From NCBI RefSeq assembly GCF_024494465.1, contig NZ_JAETXM010000010.1:1-64000 (forward strand): a DNA stretch of 64,000 nt. The letters run 5' to 3'. The translations under genes were made by a program, and so were the position numbers. Position 1 is the stretch's first letter, and every line of letters begins with the position of its first letter. Positions 9,552 to 16,767 of the stretch are shown piece after piece. This stretch comes from Bacillus sp. V3B. GTDB lineage: Bacteria; Bacillota; Bacilli; Bacillales; Cytobacillaceae. The notes under the pieces were generated by a model, which saw nothing but the letters and a program-made list of their open reading frames with translations, searched no databases and was not told where the DNA came from.

Positions 9552-10961
9552 CTACTTAATATCTACTAGTGCCTTTACAAGAATCTCCTCTTCTTCTGCG
9601 CTCACTGTCCTTAGATCAAGATGAACTTCATCCTTCTGAATCCGGACCACAATGGCTGGAGCATACTGAGTTCTTAAGAGTTTCGCTAATTTCATGGGAG
9701 ATAATTGTTTATGCTTTAGAACCCCCACATATGTTGGAAGCTCTACCTCTGGCATCGTTCCTCCTCCAACTTGACTCACTCCTTCTATCATGGACATTTC
9801 ATACAAACCCCTTGCTTTTCTAAGCTTTTCTAAGAATGCTTCCGTTCGCTGCTGTAACACTTCTTTGCTCGCTAATAAATCTCTGATAACAGGAATATTT
9901 ATTAGCGCCTCTTTTCCTTTTACATAATGCATTAACGTTCCTTCCAAAGCAGCGAGAGTCATTTTATCCACTCGTAACACACGGGCAAGCTGATGTTTTT
10001 TCAATTGATCAATTAACCTCTTTTTACCAGCGATAATCCCTGCTTGTGGACCACCTAGAAGTTTGTCCCCGCTAAACGACACAAGGTCTGCACCCATTTT
10101 TAACACTTCTCCAACGACCGGTTCATCACCAATTCCATGTTGACGGAAATCATACAAAACCCCACTACCTAAATCTTCATAAAAAATAACTTGTTCATGC
10201 TGGTGTGCTAAGTCTATTAATTCCTTTGTTTCGACTGATTCCGTAAAGCCAACTACTTTAAAATTACTCGTATGTACCTTTAAGATCATTCTAGTTTCTT
10301 CATTTATTACTCGCTCATAGTCATATAAATGCGTTTTATTTGTCGTCCCTACTTCAACAAGCTTTGCTCCACTTTCTTCCATTATTGAAGAAATACGAAA
10401 AGATCCACCAATTTCAACAAGCTGTCCTCTTGATACAATCACTTCTTTCTCGGCGGCTAATGCACGCAACACAATATAGACCGCTGCTGCGTTATTGTTC
10501 ACAACCATAGCGGCCTCAGCACCCGTAATTCTTTTGACTAATTCTTCCACATGGCTATGTCTTGAGCCCCTCTCTCCTTCTTCAAGTTTATATTCGAGAT
10601 TTGAATATTGCCTTGCAATATCGGTTACATGCTGAACAGCTTGTTCACTCAAACGAGCCCTTCCTAAGTTCGTATGTAAAATAGTTCCTGTTGCATTAAT
10701 GACATTTTTTAATGTGTAACTAAATTGCTGGTGAATCGTTTCTTCACACCTCATAAAAACCTCTTCTATAAACCTCTCACTTCCTGGCTCAGGTCCTGAC
10801 CATTCATTATGTATAAGCAAATGTCTAACTCGATTTAATGTATCTGATAAAATAGTGGTCAAATTCACATGATCAATCCCAAATTGATTGATTAACACAA
10901 TAAACCGCTCATTTTTTTGTAGTTCATGAACGGGAGGTAACGACCTTAATAAATGTTGCAC
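9552..10961 (-). CDS. selA: L-seryl-tRNA(Sec) selenium transferase
   Basis: SelA converts Ser-tRNA(Sec) to Sec-tRNA(Sec) using selenophosphate, with pyridoxal phosphate on a lysine. The PLP site is seen in LVSFSGDKLLGGPQAG, and NATGTILHTNLGRA near residue 120 is diagnostic. The product is 469 residues, the normal length. GTG at 10961 is chosen because GGAGGG lies 7 nt upstream; in-frame upstream ATG codons lack a site. It sits with selD and a SelW-like selenoprotein, but selB does not follow it as it does in many genomes. Confidence 0.95.
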   Translation of the reverse strand: MQHLLRSLPPVHELQKNERFIVLINQFGIDHVNLTTILSDTLNRVRHLLIHNEWSGPEPGSERFIEEVFMRCEETIHQQFSYTLKNVINATGTILHTNLGRARLSEQAVQHVTDIARQYSNLEYKLEEGERGSRHSHVEELVKRITGAEAAMVVNNNAAAVYIVLRALAAEKEVIVSRGQLVEIGGSFRISSIMEESGAKLVEVGTTNKTHLYDYERVINEETRMILKVHTSNFKVVGFTESVETKELIDLAHQHEQVIFYEDLGSGVLYDFRQHGIGDEPVVGEVLKMGADLVSFSGDKLLGGPQAGIIAGKKRLIDQLKKHQLARVLRVDKMTLAALEGTLMHYVKGKEALINIPVIRDLLASKEVLQQRTEAFLEKLRKARGLYEMSMIEGVSQVGGGTMPEVELPTYVGVLKHKQLSPMKLAKLLRTQYAPAIVVRIQKDEVHLDLRTVSAEEEEILVKALVDIK

Positions 10962-11067
10962 AAAGAATCCCTCCAAAAATAAAAATAGCCTTTTTATTAT
11001 AACATCTTTCACCTTTTGAAACCTTCTGCATACAGTGAAACATCGTAGTAAGGAGGATCAGAATATT

Positions 11068-11451
11068 ATGGTATATAAAAAAGATGATAAGCCCATAGAT
11101 ATTGATGTAATTGATAAATGGCTTGAAACCTTCTTTTTAGATCCTTTCACTTCTTATTTAGATGAAACGATATTTCGAATTGATTTATTTGAAACAGCTG
11201 AGGAATTCATCCTTGAGGCTTTACTACTTGAATATAATAAAAATGAGGTGTCTGTATTTCTGACAGAGGACAAAATCCTAATTGAAGCAAATCATTATCA
11301 AGGGGATGAACACAAAACAAGAATGATTTCATTTCCCTTTTCCATCGTTCATCATAGAGTAAAAGCAACTTTTGAAAGCGGGGTCCTTGAGGTATTCATT
11401 TCAAAAAATATAGTATGTCATGGAAAAAAACGTGTAGTCCCTCTTCCCTAA
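11068..11451 (+). CDS. Hsp20/alpha-crystallin-like protein
   Basis: The product has 127 residues. The C-terminal half has the shape of an alpha-crystallin domain (VSVFLTEDKILIEANH then a beta-rich stretch ending FESGVLEVFISK, matching the GVLEV/GVLTV signature). Such proteins are small chaperones or, in Bacillus, spore-coat proteins like CotM. The similarity is weak and the N-terminal half is unlike the classical family. ATG at 11068 follows AAGGAGG with 11 nt spacing. It is divergent from selA and convergent with the SelW-like gene; a link to selenium is not shown. Confidence 0.6.
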   Translation: MVYKKDDKPIDIDVIDKWLETFFLDPFTSYLDETIFRIDLFETAEEFILEALLLEYNKNEVSVFLTEDKILIEANHYQGDEHKTRMISFPFSIVHHRVKATFESGVLEVFISKNIVCHGKKRVVPLP

Positions 11452-11490
11452 AAAACCTTTTCAAATCGATTCACGTTACAAACATTAAAA

Positions 11491-11534
11491 AATAATCCTT
11501 TTTCCATCAGTTAATTGATGGAAAAAGGATTATT
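11491..11534. terminator. Strong bidirectional terminator
   Basis: A perfect 19-bp stem (11491-11509 with 11516-11534) with a 6-nt loop and A/T runs on both sides lies between the convergent Hsp20-like and SelW-like genes. Confidence 0.85.
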
Positions 11535-11540
11535 TTTTGT

Positions 11541-11804
11541 TTATTTTCCGTTTCTTTCTTTCTTTAGTTGAGATTCTATGATTTCAATGATGTCCTCTGA
11601 ACTAGGAAATTCCCCTGTATCAAGCTTAGAGTATATTTTTCCTCCATTCAAGATCACTTCAAACGCTCCACCAGAAGTCGGAATCAACTCCATTTTCTTA
11701 ATATCTCCACGGAAATGAGTGAATAGTTCTTCTGCGAAACTCGCAGCTTTTGGTGCATAGTTTCATTGCATGCAAAATTCAATAACAACCTGACACTGAT
11801 TCAT
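11541..11804 (-). CDS. SelW-like (Rdx family) selenoprotein, UGA decoded as selenocysteine
   Basis: Reading through one in-frame TGA at 11763-11765 gives an 87-residue protein that begins MNQCQVVIEFCMQ, then Sec14, then NYAPKAASFAEEL. This is the CxxU redox motif in the N-terminal strand-loop-helix of SelW/SelT/SelH-type Rdx proteins. The middle IPTSGGAFEVILNGGKIYSKLDTG matches the family GGxFEVxxNGxxxYSK block. GGGGGG sits 6 nt upstream of the ATG. A perfect 6-bp hairpin lies 17 nt after the UGA. The likely role is a thioredoxin-like redox protein of the cytoplasm. It lies between selA and selD, which supports real Sec decoding. Conventional gene calling would miss it. Confidence 0.9.
11732..11746 (-). 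promoter_or_regulatory. Bacterial SECIS hairpin of the SelW-like gene
   Basis: On the minus strand CTGCGA pairs perfectly with TCGCAG around a GTT loop. The loop carries the G-U that SelB-binding hairpins need in the apical loop. It starts 17 nt downstream of the UGA, within the usual bacterial SECIS distance. Confidence 0.75.
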
Positions 11805-11931
11805 TTTATTCCCCCCTTTGTAGTTTATATTTCAAGTATAGTACAAACTGTATTTCTCACACAAATAGTCCGCCCCATTCAGGTGCATTCATGAATAAAA
11901 ACTTGTATACTGTAATTTGGAGGTGAGTCAT

Positions 11932-12981
11932 GTGAGCGAGCAAGAAAAAATTCGCCTTACATCGTTGTCAACAAAGGCTGGTTGAGGCTGTAAAATTGGT
12001 CCTGAGGACTTAGCGCAAGTTTTGCGCTTATTACCTGAACAAGAAAACGCACCTGAATTACTTGTCGGTCGTGAAACATCTGATGACGCAGGCGTCTATC
12101 AACTGACGGATTCGATTGCGTTAATACAAACAATTGATTACTTTACCCCTGTTGTGGATGACCCTTATATGTTCGGTCAGATTGCCGCAGCGAATGCATT
12201 AAGTGATGTATATGCCATGGGCGGCACACCGAAAACAGCATTAAATATGGTGGGTTATCCCGTTAAAAAATTAGGCGGTGAAATGCTAGCTGACATATTA
12301 CGAGGTGGCGCTGACAAAATAAAGGAAGCGGGAGCTGTCTTAGTTGGCGGACATTCGATCGATGATCAAGAGCCAAAATACGGATTATCCGTCACGGGAA
12401 TTGTTCATCCTGATAAGTTCTGGAAAAATGTTGGTGCGAAACCTGGAGAAGTTCTTGTTTTAACGAAACCCATTGGGGTCGGCATTCTCACGACAGGTAT
12501 TAAACGTGGGGCTGTTACGGCAGAACAAGAAAAAGTGGTTACTAGCACAATGGCCATGTTAAATAAACAAGCGGCCGAAGTATTAAGTGACTTTTCACCA
12601 AGTGCTGTGACAGATGTGACGGGCTTTGGACTTCTTGGGCATGGAAGTGAAATGGCGAGCGGAAGCAACGTTAGCTTTGTGATTCATTTTAGCCAAGTGC
12701 CTTTATTAGATGGAACGTTGCCATTAGCGAAAGATGGGGTTGTTCCTGGTGGATCAAAGTCAAATCATAAGTGGCTTGAAAAAGATGTGGACTATCAAGA
12801 TATCCTACTAGAAGAACAGCTTATCCTTTGTGATGCAATTACATCTGGAGGCTTGTTGGTCGCATTAAACCCAACTGATGCAGAGAAATATGTTCAAGCT
12901 TTAAAAGAAGTAGGACATGATTCTTGGATTATTGGAGAAGTAACTGAAAGACATGAAAAACTAATTACGGTTAAAAGATAA
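11932..12981 (+). CDS. selD: Selenophosphate synthetase, itself a selenoprotein
   Basis: SelD makes selenophosphate from selenide and ATP. The true start is GTG at 11932, with GGAGG 8 nt upstream. The frame then passes a TGA at 11983-11985, giving TKAG-Sec18-GCKIGPEDL, the catalytic loop in which position 18 is Sec or Cys and the lysine three residues later is also conserved. Total length is 349 residues, normal for SelD. PM/FM-type blocks such as DSIALIQTIDYFTPVVDDP and GGHSIDDQEPKYGLSVTG confirm the family. Annotation from the first ATG after the UGA would remove the active site. It makes the donor used by SelA encoded nearby. Confidence 0.95.
11999..12009 (+). promoter_or_regulatory. Bacterial SECIS hairpin in selD
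   Basis: GTCC pairs with GGAC around a TGA loop, starting 13 nt after the Sec codon. A G-T pair extends the stem by one. It is shorter than the SelW-like hairpin but correctly placed for SelB-dependent readthrough. Confidence 0.55.
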
Positions 12982-13008
12982 AGAGGGTCCCTAGGATCTC
13001 TCTTTATC
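12977..13008 (+). terminator. selD terminator
   Basis: An inverted repeat (GATAAAGAGGG with its near complement before TTTATC) overlaps the selD stop codon and is followed by T-rich sequence. Confidence 0.65.
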
Positions 13009-13126
13009 TTCTCTATTCGGTTTTAGCTAGTACATTCAAATCCTTACTATACAAAGTTCATTTTCATTCAAAAAAAAATTGACCAATCCCTACTAAATGT
13101 TTATAATTAGTAAATGTCATATATTT

Positions 13127-13200
13127 GTCTCAGTAGCTCAGTAGGATAGAGCAACAGTTTCCTAAACTGTAGGTCGGGGGTTCGAATCCCTTCTGGGACA
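13127..13200 (+). tRNA. tRNA-Arg (anticodon CCU)
   Basis: A 74-nt cloverleaf has acceptor stem GTCTCAG pairing with CTGGGAC, discriminator A, a GGTTCGAATCC T-arm, and anticodon loop TTCCTAA giving CCU. CCA is not encoded. The 3' half is the attachment site of the prophage and is duplicated at 50111-50157, so the tRNA is rebuilt by the element when integrated. Confidence 0.96.
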
Positions 13201-13203
13201 TAA
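13157..13203 (+). repeat. attL, 47-bp direct repeat in the tRNA-Arg 3' end
   Basis: These 47 bases, from the anticodon arm through 3 nt past the tRNA, are identical to 50111-50157. The flanking bases differ at both ends, which fixes the limits of the core. Confidence 0.93.
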
Positions 13204-13205
13204 CA

Positions 13206-13230
13206 GAAACCCTTGTGTATCAAGGGTTTC
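13206..13230 (+). terminator. Terminator supplied to the tRNA by the prophage end
   Basis: A stem of GAAACCCTTG and CAAGGGTTTC around TGTAT is followed by CTTTTTTT. It lies just inside the element, so the reconstituted tRNA-Arg transcript ends in phage DNA. Confidence 0.85.
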
Positions 13231-13300
13231 TTTTTTTATTTTCTCGAAAACTCGTTCGTATCACTATCTTCTTGGGGTTGAGATGGGGCAGGATTATTTT

Positions 13301-13561
13301 TTATATAATCGCTAACCCTCCTAAAATAAAAACAAATGCTATTCCCCATGTGGCCAAACGAGGATGAAGCATATTAAGTAAACCCCAAACACCAATACTA
13401 GTACCTACCATGAGAGGTATCATCGTAATGAAATTTGTAGCCCAAACTTGTAATCCATCGGAAACAACCTTTTCAAATAGCCAATCCCAAGCAGATGGAT
13501 ATTCATTATTAGCAACATTCCCATTTTCGATCATAGTGTTGATAATTTCTTTTATACTCAT
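13301..13561 (-). CDS. Small membrane protein of the FtsK/Replic_Relax module
   Basis: The 86-residue product has two hydrophobic segments (about residues 40-58 and 70-86) after a polar N-terminus. Its ATG overlaps the stop of the upstream gene (TAATG), so the two are coupled. It is the last gene before the left att site. Function unknown; the module layout resembles a pared-down DNA-transfer locus. Confidence 0.65.
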   Translation of the reverse strand: MSIKEIINTMIENGNVANNEYPSAWDWLFEKVVSDGLQVWATNFITMIPLMVGTSIGVWGLLNMLHPRLATWGIAFVFILGGLAII

Positions 13562-13950
13562 TAGATGACCCCCTTCATGGCACCGATCAGAATCTCCAAA
13601 ACCATAGGAGCGATGTTAACGAGGATAATTCCTAATCCAGCAGACATCATCATCCCATATCCTTTATCTCTTTGGCCAATCATGACCATAATAGCACCAC
13701 CTAATGCAACAATCATGGCTACTGGATAGGCTAATGCTTGCACTAAGTCAATGAGCGGATCAAATGCACCCATTAATTTAGTTGTCATTTCACTACTCGC
13801 TACTTCAGCAGCAAAAGTATGTTTTCCTTGCAAAGAAAAGACTAAAGGGAGAGTAGAAATACCAGATATAACGCCTGAAACCTTTTTCTTATCGATCTCT
13901 TTACGGTTCATAAACTCTTTAATTGTCATCGTTTCTGTACGTCTAAACAT
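13561..13950 (-). CDS. VirB2/TrbC-like small membrane protein
   Basis: This product of about 129 residues has a long basic N-terminus, a hydrophobic stretch ending near HTFAAEVA that looks like a signal peptide, and two hydrophobic helices separated by a short basic loop (GQRDKGYG). This is the layout of TrbC/VirB2 pilin-like subunits and of similar Gram-positive conjugation proteins. AAGGGG precedes the ATG at 13950. It is encoded with FtsK-like and Replic_Relax proteins. Assignment rests on topology only. Confidence 0.55.
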   Translation of the reverse strand: MFRRTETMTIKEFMNRKEIDKKKVSGVISGISTLPLVFSLQGKHTFAAEVASSEMTTKLMGAFDPLIDLVQALAYPVAMIVALGGAIMVMIGQRDKGYGMMMSAGLGIILVNIAPMVLEILIGAMKGVI

Positions 13951-13962
13951 GATGTTCACCCC

Positions 13963-14553
13963 TTAGTTAAATTCATTAGCCAAATAGACCCGGACCTGCA
14001 TTCCTTTACATAAGGACAGTAGCTGTTTTTTTCGATATTCTGTCGTCGTGGCCCAAATGAATTTAGGCGGCTTCTCAAATACTCCTAACTCTATCAGTCT
14101 CCTGTATTTTTTAATCTTTTCACGATTTTCAATCATTTTTTGAGTGTGGTCTACTTCGATAATATGATAAGTTCCTGCCATCGTAAAAACTGCATCAGCA
14201 ATAACAGACACTTCATCTTTAACGATTAATTTAACTTCATTTTTCCATGTGGCCGGGCACCCAAAAGCAAGATAGAGGGAATTTCTCATTAAGTGGTGAG
14301 TGATTTGATGAGTCCTTTTTAAAACTTTGGTTTCTCCTACACGTTGCCGCCCTTCTGCATTGAGGTAGTAGACATTTTCATGCAACCTCACTACGTTCAA
14401 AAAGTCCTGCATATCTTTTAAAATGCGGTTCGTATTCCGTGTGCCACCAAGTCTATGAAGCTTTTGAATTTGTGATCTGCTAAGAAAGCCCAATTTCTTC
14501 AGTGATAAGAGTATGTTTTCTTGCCGTTGTTCCTTTATGATCGTCGTCTTCAT
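13963..14553 (-). CDS. Replication-relaxation (Replic_Relax) family protein
   Basis: The N-terminal winged-helix part (ILLSLKKLGFLSRSQIQKLHRLGG) is followed by a nuclease-like fold region with YHIIEVDHTQKM. This matches the Replic_Relax family found on Bacillus plasmids and Wbeta/Gamma-type phages. Family members are proposed to act on replicating or transferring DNA. ATG at 14553 follows AGGATGA; the gene then overlaps the end of the FtsK gene by 74 nt in another frame. Confidence 0.75.
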   Translation of the reverse strand: MKTTIIKEQRQENILLSLKKLGFLSRSQIQKLHRLGGTRNTNRILKDMQDFLNVVRLHENVYYLNAEGRQRVGETKVLKRTHQITHHLMRNSLYLAFGCPATWKNEVKLIVKDEVSVIADAVFTMAGTYHIIEVDHTQKMIENREKIKKYRRLIELGVFEKPPKFIWATTTEYRKKQLLSLCKGMQVRVYLANEFN

Positions 14554-15787
14554 TCGTCTGATCATCCTTTCTTGTACGAATGTTAATGTTAGGACCAATG
14601 ATTTCGTTCATCATTTCGCTTGAAATATAAGGTGTTTGTACTTCGTTTAATCCCAAATCCTTATATAAGGCTCTCCCTTGAATGGGAGGGAGTTTTTCAG
14701 CACCGCCTTGGTCTAACACAACAGTACTCGCTGTTACGGTATCTAAGACAAAGCAAAGCCTTCCTATACAATTTCTTTTCACCTGGGAGCTGATCGTTTC
14801 GGCTGTTGGATATTGCGTTGTATAGACTAGGCGTAAACCACTGGCTCTCCCCTTTCGCGCTATATCTTTCAACAACTCCTGACATTCTTTGTTGTCTGCC
14901 ATGTCCGCCGCTTCATCAATCACGATAAAATGGCGCTCTTTAAATCCGGCTTCTTTTACGTTGGAATATCCTTTTTCAAGTAAATGACTTGTGATTTTAT
15001 CCATTTGATCAACAGATGCTTGCAAAGCTTCTTTCGCTTCCTCTACATTTGTTGCATAACTTTTTACTTGTTTGATCTGTCGATAACGATTAAATTCTAA
15101 GCCTCCCTTTAAATCGATCAGTGTGAACGTGGCATCTTCCGGCTTATTTAATAGCAAAGTGTTGATCGTACTGTTTACCCAATTGGATTTACCGAAATCC
15201 GTTGTACCTGCCACAATGATATGAGCCTTCTTTTCGAAATCATGAACAATTAGACCCTTTCTATTTTTCCCCACTGGAACTATCCATCCGCTTGTTAATC
15301 CTTTTTCATAGTCGTATTTTTTGGTAAGTGGTTCATCATATACTCTTATCTTTAATACACCGTCATAAGAAAGCTCTATTTCCTTTCTTACGGTTTTTTT
15401 TTGGTTGAGTAGACTTTTTATGTTCTTTAATAATTTACGGTCTAATTTGAGCTTTTTTAAGTCTTCAAACGATATCGGAATAGACGTTTGTTTATTGTTA
15501 ATACCGTCCTGGATATACTCTCTCTTATCCTCAAAATCTTTAAAACTAAGCCCTAACGGAATTCGATAAGCGTACTCTTTACCAATAACACATTCGTCAT
15601 CTTTTATTTTAGTTTTTCTCAATAACTGGATGTTTTTAATTTTCCCATCCTCTTTTACGGTAAGACTATTATTTTGACAGATACGCTGTATTTTCTTTGC
15701 ATCATCACTCCCGTTTCCTTTTTGCTGATAATAAGAAAAACCCATCAAACCTCCAGCGATTACCGATGTTGCCAGCTCCACGATCAC
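14480..15787 (-). CDS. FtsK/SpoIIIE-type DNA translocase
   Basis: The 435-residue product starts with one hydrophobic segment. It has an altered Walker A at IVAGTTDFGKSNWVNS (around residue 190), Walker B HFIVIDEAADM, and the RNCIGRLCFVLDT region typical of FtsK/TraB-like ATPases. It lacks the full multi-helix membrane domain and gamma domain of chromosomal FtsK. Similar proteins occur beside the lysis genes of B. cereus-group phages. It probably pumps or couples DNA together with the downstream membrane proteins. Confidence 0.85.
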   Translation of the reverse strand: MIVELATSVIAGGLMGFSYYQQKGNGSDDAKKIQRICQNNSLTVKEDGKIKNIQLLRKTKIKDDECVIGKEYAYRIPLGLSFKDFEDKREYIQDGINNKQTSIPISFEDLKKLKLDRKLLKNIKSLLNQKKTVRKEIELSYDGVLKIRVYDEPLTKKYDYEKGLTSGWIVPVGKNRKGLIVHDFEKKAHIIVAGTTDFGKSNWVNSTINTLLLNKPEDATFTLIDLKGGLEFNRYRQIKQVKSYATNVEEAKEALQASVDQMDKITSHLLEKGYSNVKEAGFKERHFIVIDEAADMADNKECQELLKDIARKGRASGLRLVYTTQYPTAETISSQVKRNCIGRLCFVLDTVTASTVVLDQGGAEKLPPIQGRALYKDLGLNEVQTPYISSEMMNEIIGPNINIRTRKDDQTNEDDDHKGTTARKHTLITEEIGLS

Positions 15788-16052
15788 GACGCGTCACCAC
15801 CTTTTATATTCTTAGAATAGTTCCATAGAAAAGGAATAGATCGGACAACGATAAAACAATTGATATGATTGGATTCTCCCCATTCCTTTTGTACTGCCAG
15901 GGTAGAATTTTAAAAGGAATATTGATTTGGAATATCAGTTGGAATAGTAAAGAATATGAGGGCGTGATTTCGTCCTATTACACAAAAAATAAAGAGGACA
16001 AAATAAATTTTTATCGAATGTTTAAACATCGAATAATGAAGCAGGTGGTATC

Positions 16053-16268
16053 ATGGAAACGAGGCTAAAGAAAGTGATAGCGGAAAAAGGATTTAAACAT
16101 GGATATGTTGCAGATAAAGCAGAGATATCGAAAAGCGCGTTGAGTTTGATTGTAAATGGGAAATCGATGCCTACTTTACCAGTAGCAATAAGGATAGCTA
16201 GGGTGTTAAATGAAACAGTGGAAAGTTTGTGGGGCAATTTAGTGGAAGTTAAGGAGGAAGAAGAATGA
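16053..16268 (+). CDS. XRE-family HTH regulator (Cro-like)
   Basis: The 71-residue product is almost all helix-turn-helix (YVADKAEISKSALSLIVNGKSMPTLPVAIRIARVLN). It runs against the late operon and overlaps the following lipoprotein start by 4 nt. This suggests a separate lysogen-expressed unit that may regulate itself. Confidence 0.8.
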   Translation: METRLKKVIAEKGFKHGYVADKAEISKSALSLIVNGKSMPTLPVAIRIARVLNETVESLWGNLVEVKEEEE

Positions 16269-16729
16269 AAAAAATATTAATTTTATTATTAGCAGCATTA
16301 TTTTTAACCGCTTGTGGAAGTAATGAAGAATCTTCCGCGCCTATTGATGAGCCCAAACAAGTAGAAGAATCCATTGAAAAATCTAAATATGCAATAGAGA
16401 ACGAAGGATTATCACAAGCGGAACTAAACGAGAAAATAAAAACTGAAGCTGTTCAAGCTAATTTTGTAGAGTTAAGTAAAGGAAATACAGAAGTAGGTAA
16501 AAGATTATTTGTCGTAGGTAAGGTTGTTTCGTTTTGGCAGGATACTGCTTTTAAAAAGATCTTTATTGAAACAGAAGAAGCAGAAGGTTTTGGTGCTTAT
16601 TATATAAGCGACATTTTTGAAGATGCGGATTATATAGAAGGTGATATTATTAAGGCTTATGGTGCTTATGAGGGAATAGATGAATCTGGATTCATTGAAA
16701 TTGGTGCTCCAGTAATTGAAAAACAATAA
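16265..16729 (+). CDS. Prophage lipoprotein
   Basis: The 154-residue product has a lipoprotein signal peptide ending in LTAC, so it should be anchored on the outer face of the membrane after lipidation. The mature part has an acidic linker and a beta-rich domain (GKRLFVVGKVVSFWQDTAFKKIF) that could be an OB-like fold. Prophage lipoproteins expressed from the lysogen often block superinfection or change the surface; here this is only inferred. It is coupled to the XRE regulator. Confidence 0.75.
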   Translation: MKKILILLLAALFLTACGSNEESSAPIDEPKQVEESIEKSKYAIENEGLSQAELNEKIKTEAVQANFVELSKGNTEVGKRLFVVGKVVSFWQDTAFKKIFIETEEAEGFGAYYISDIFEDADYIEGDIIKAYGAYEGIDESGFIEIGAPVIEKQ

Positions 16730-16732
16730 AAA

Positions 16733-16760
16733 AGCCCCCTACTCAAATGAGTACGGGGCT
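16733..16760. terminator. Bidirectional terminator
   Basis: AGCCCC(C)TACTC and GAGTA(C)GGGGCT form a 12-nt stem with an AAAT loop between the convergent lipoprotein and endolysin genes. A and T runs flank it. Confidence 0.85.
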
Positions 16761-16767
16761 CTTTAAA

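Noticed and set aside
15865-16068. Small frame before the XRE gene
   Set aside because: No ribosome-binding site, unlikely residue composition, and it overlaps the XRE gene start in another frame.
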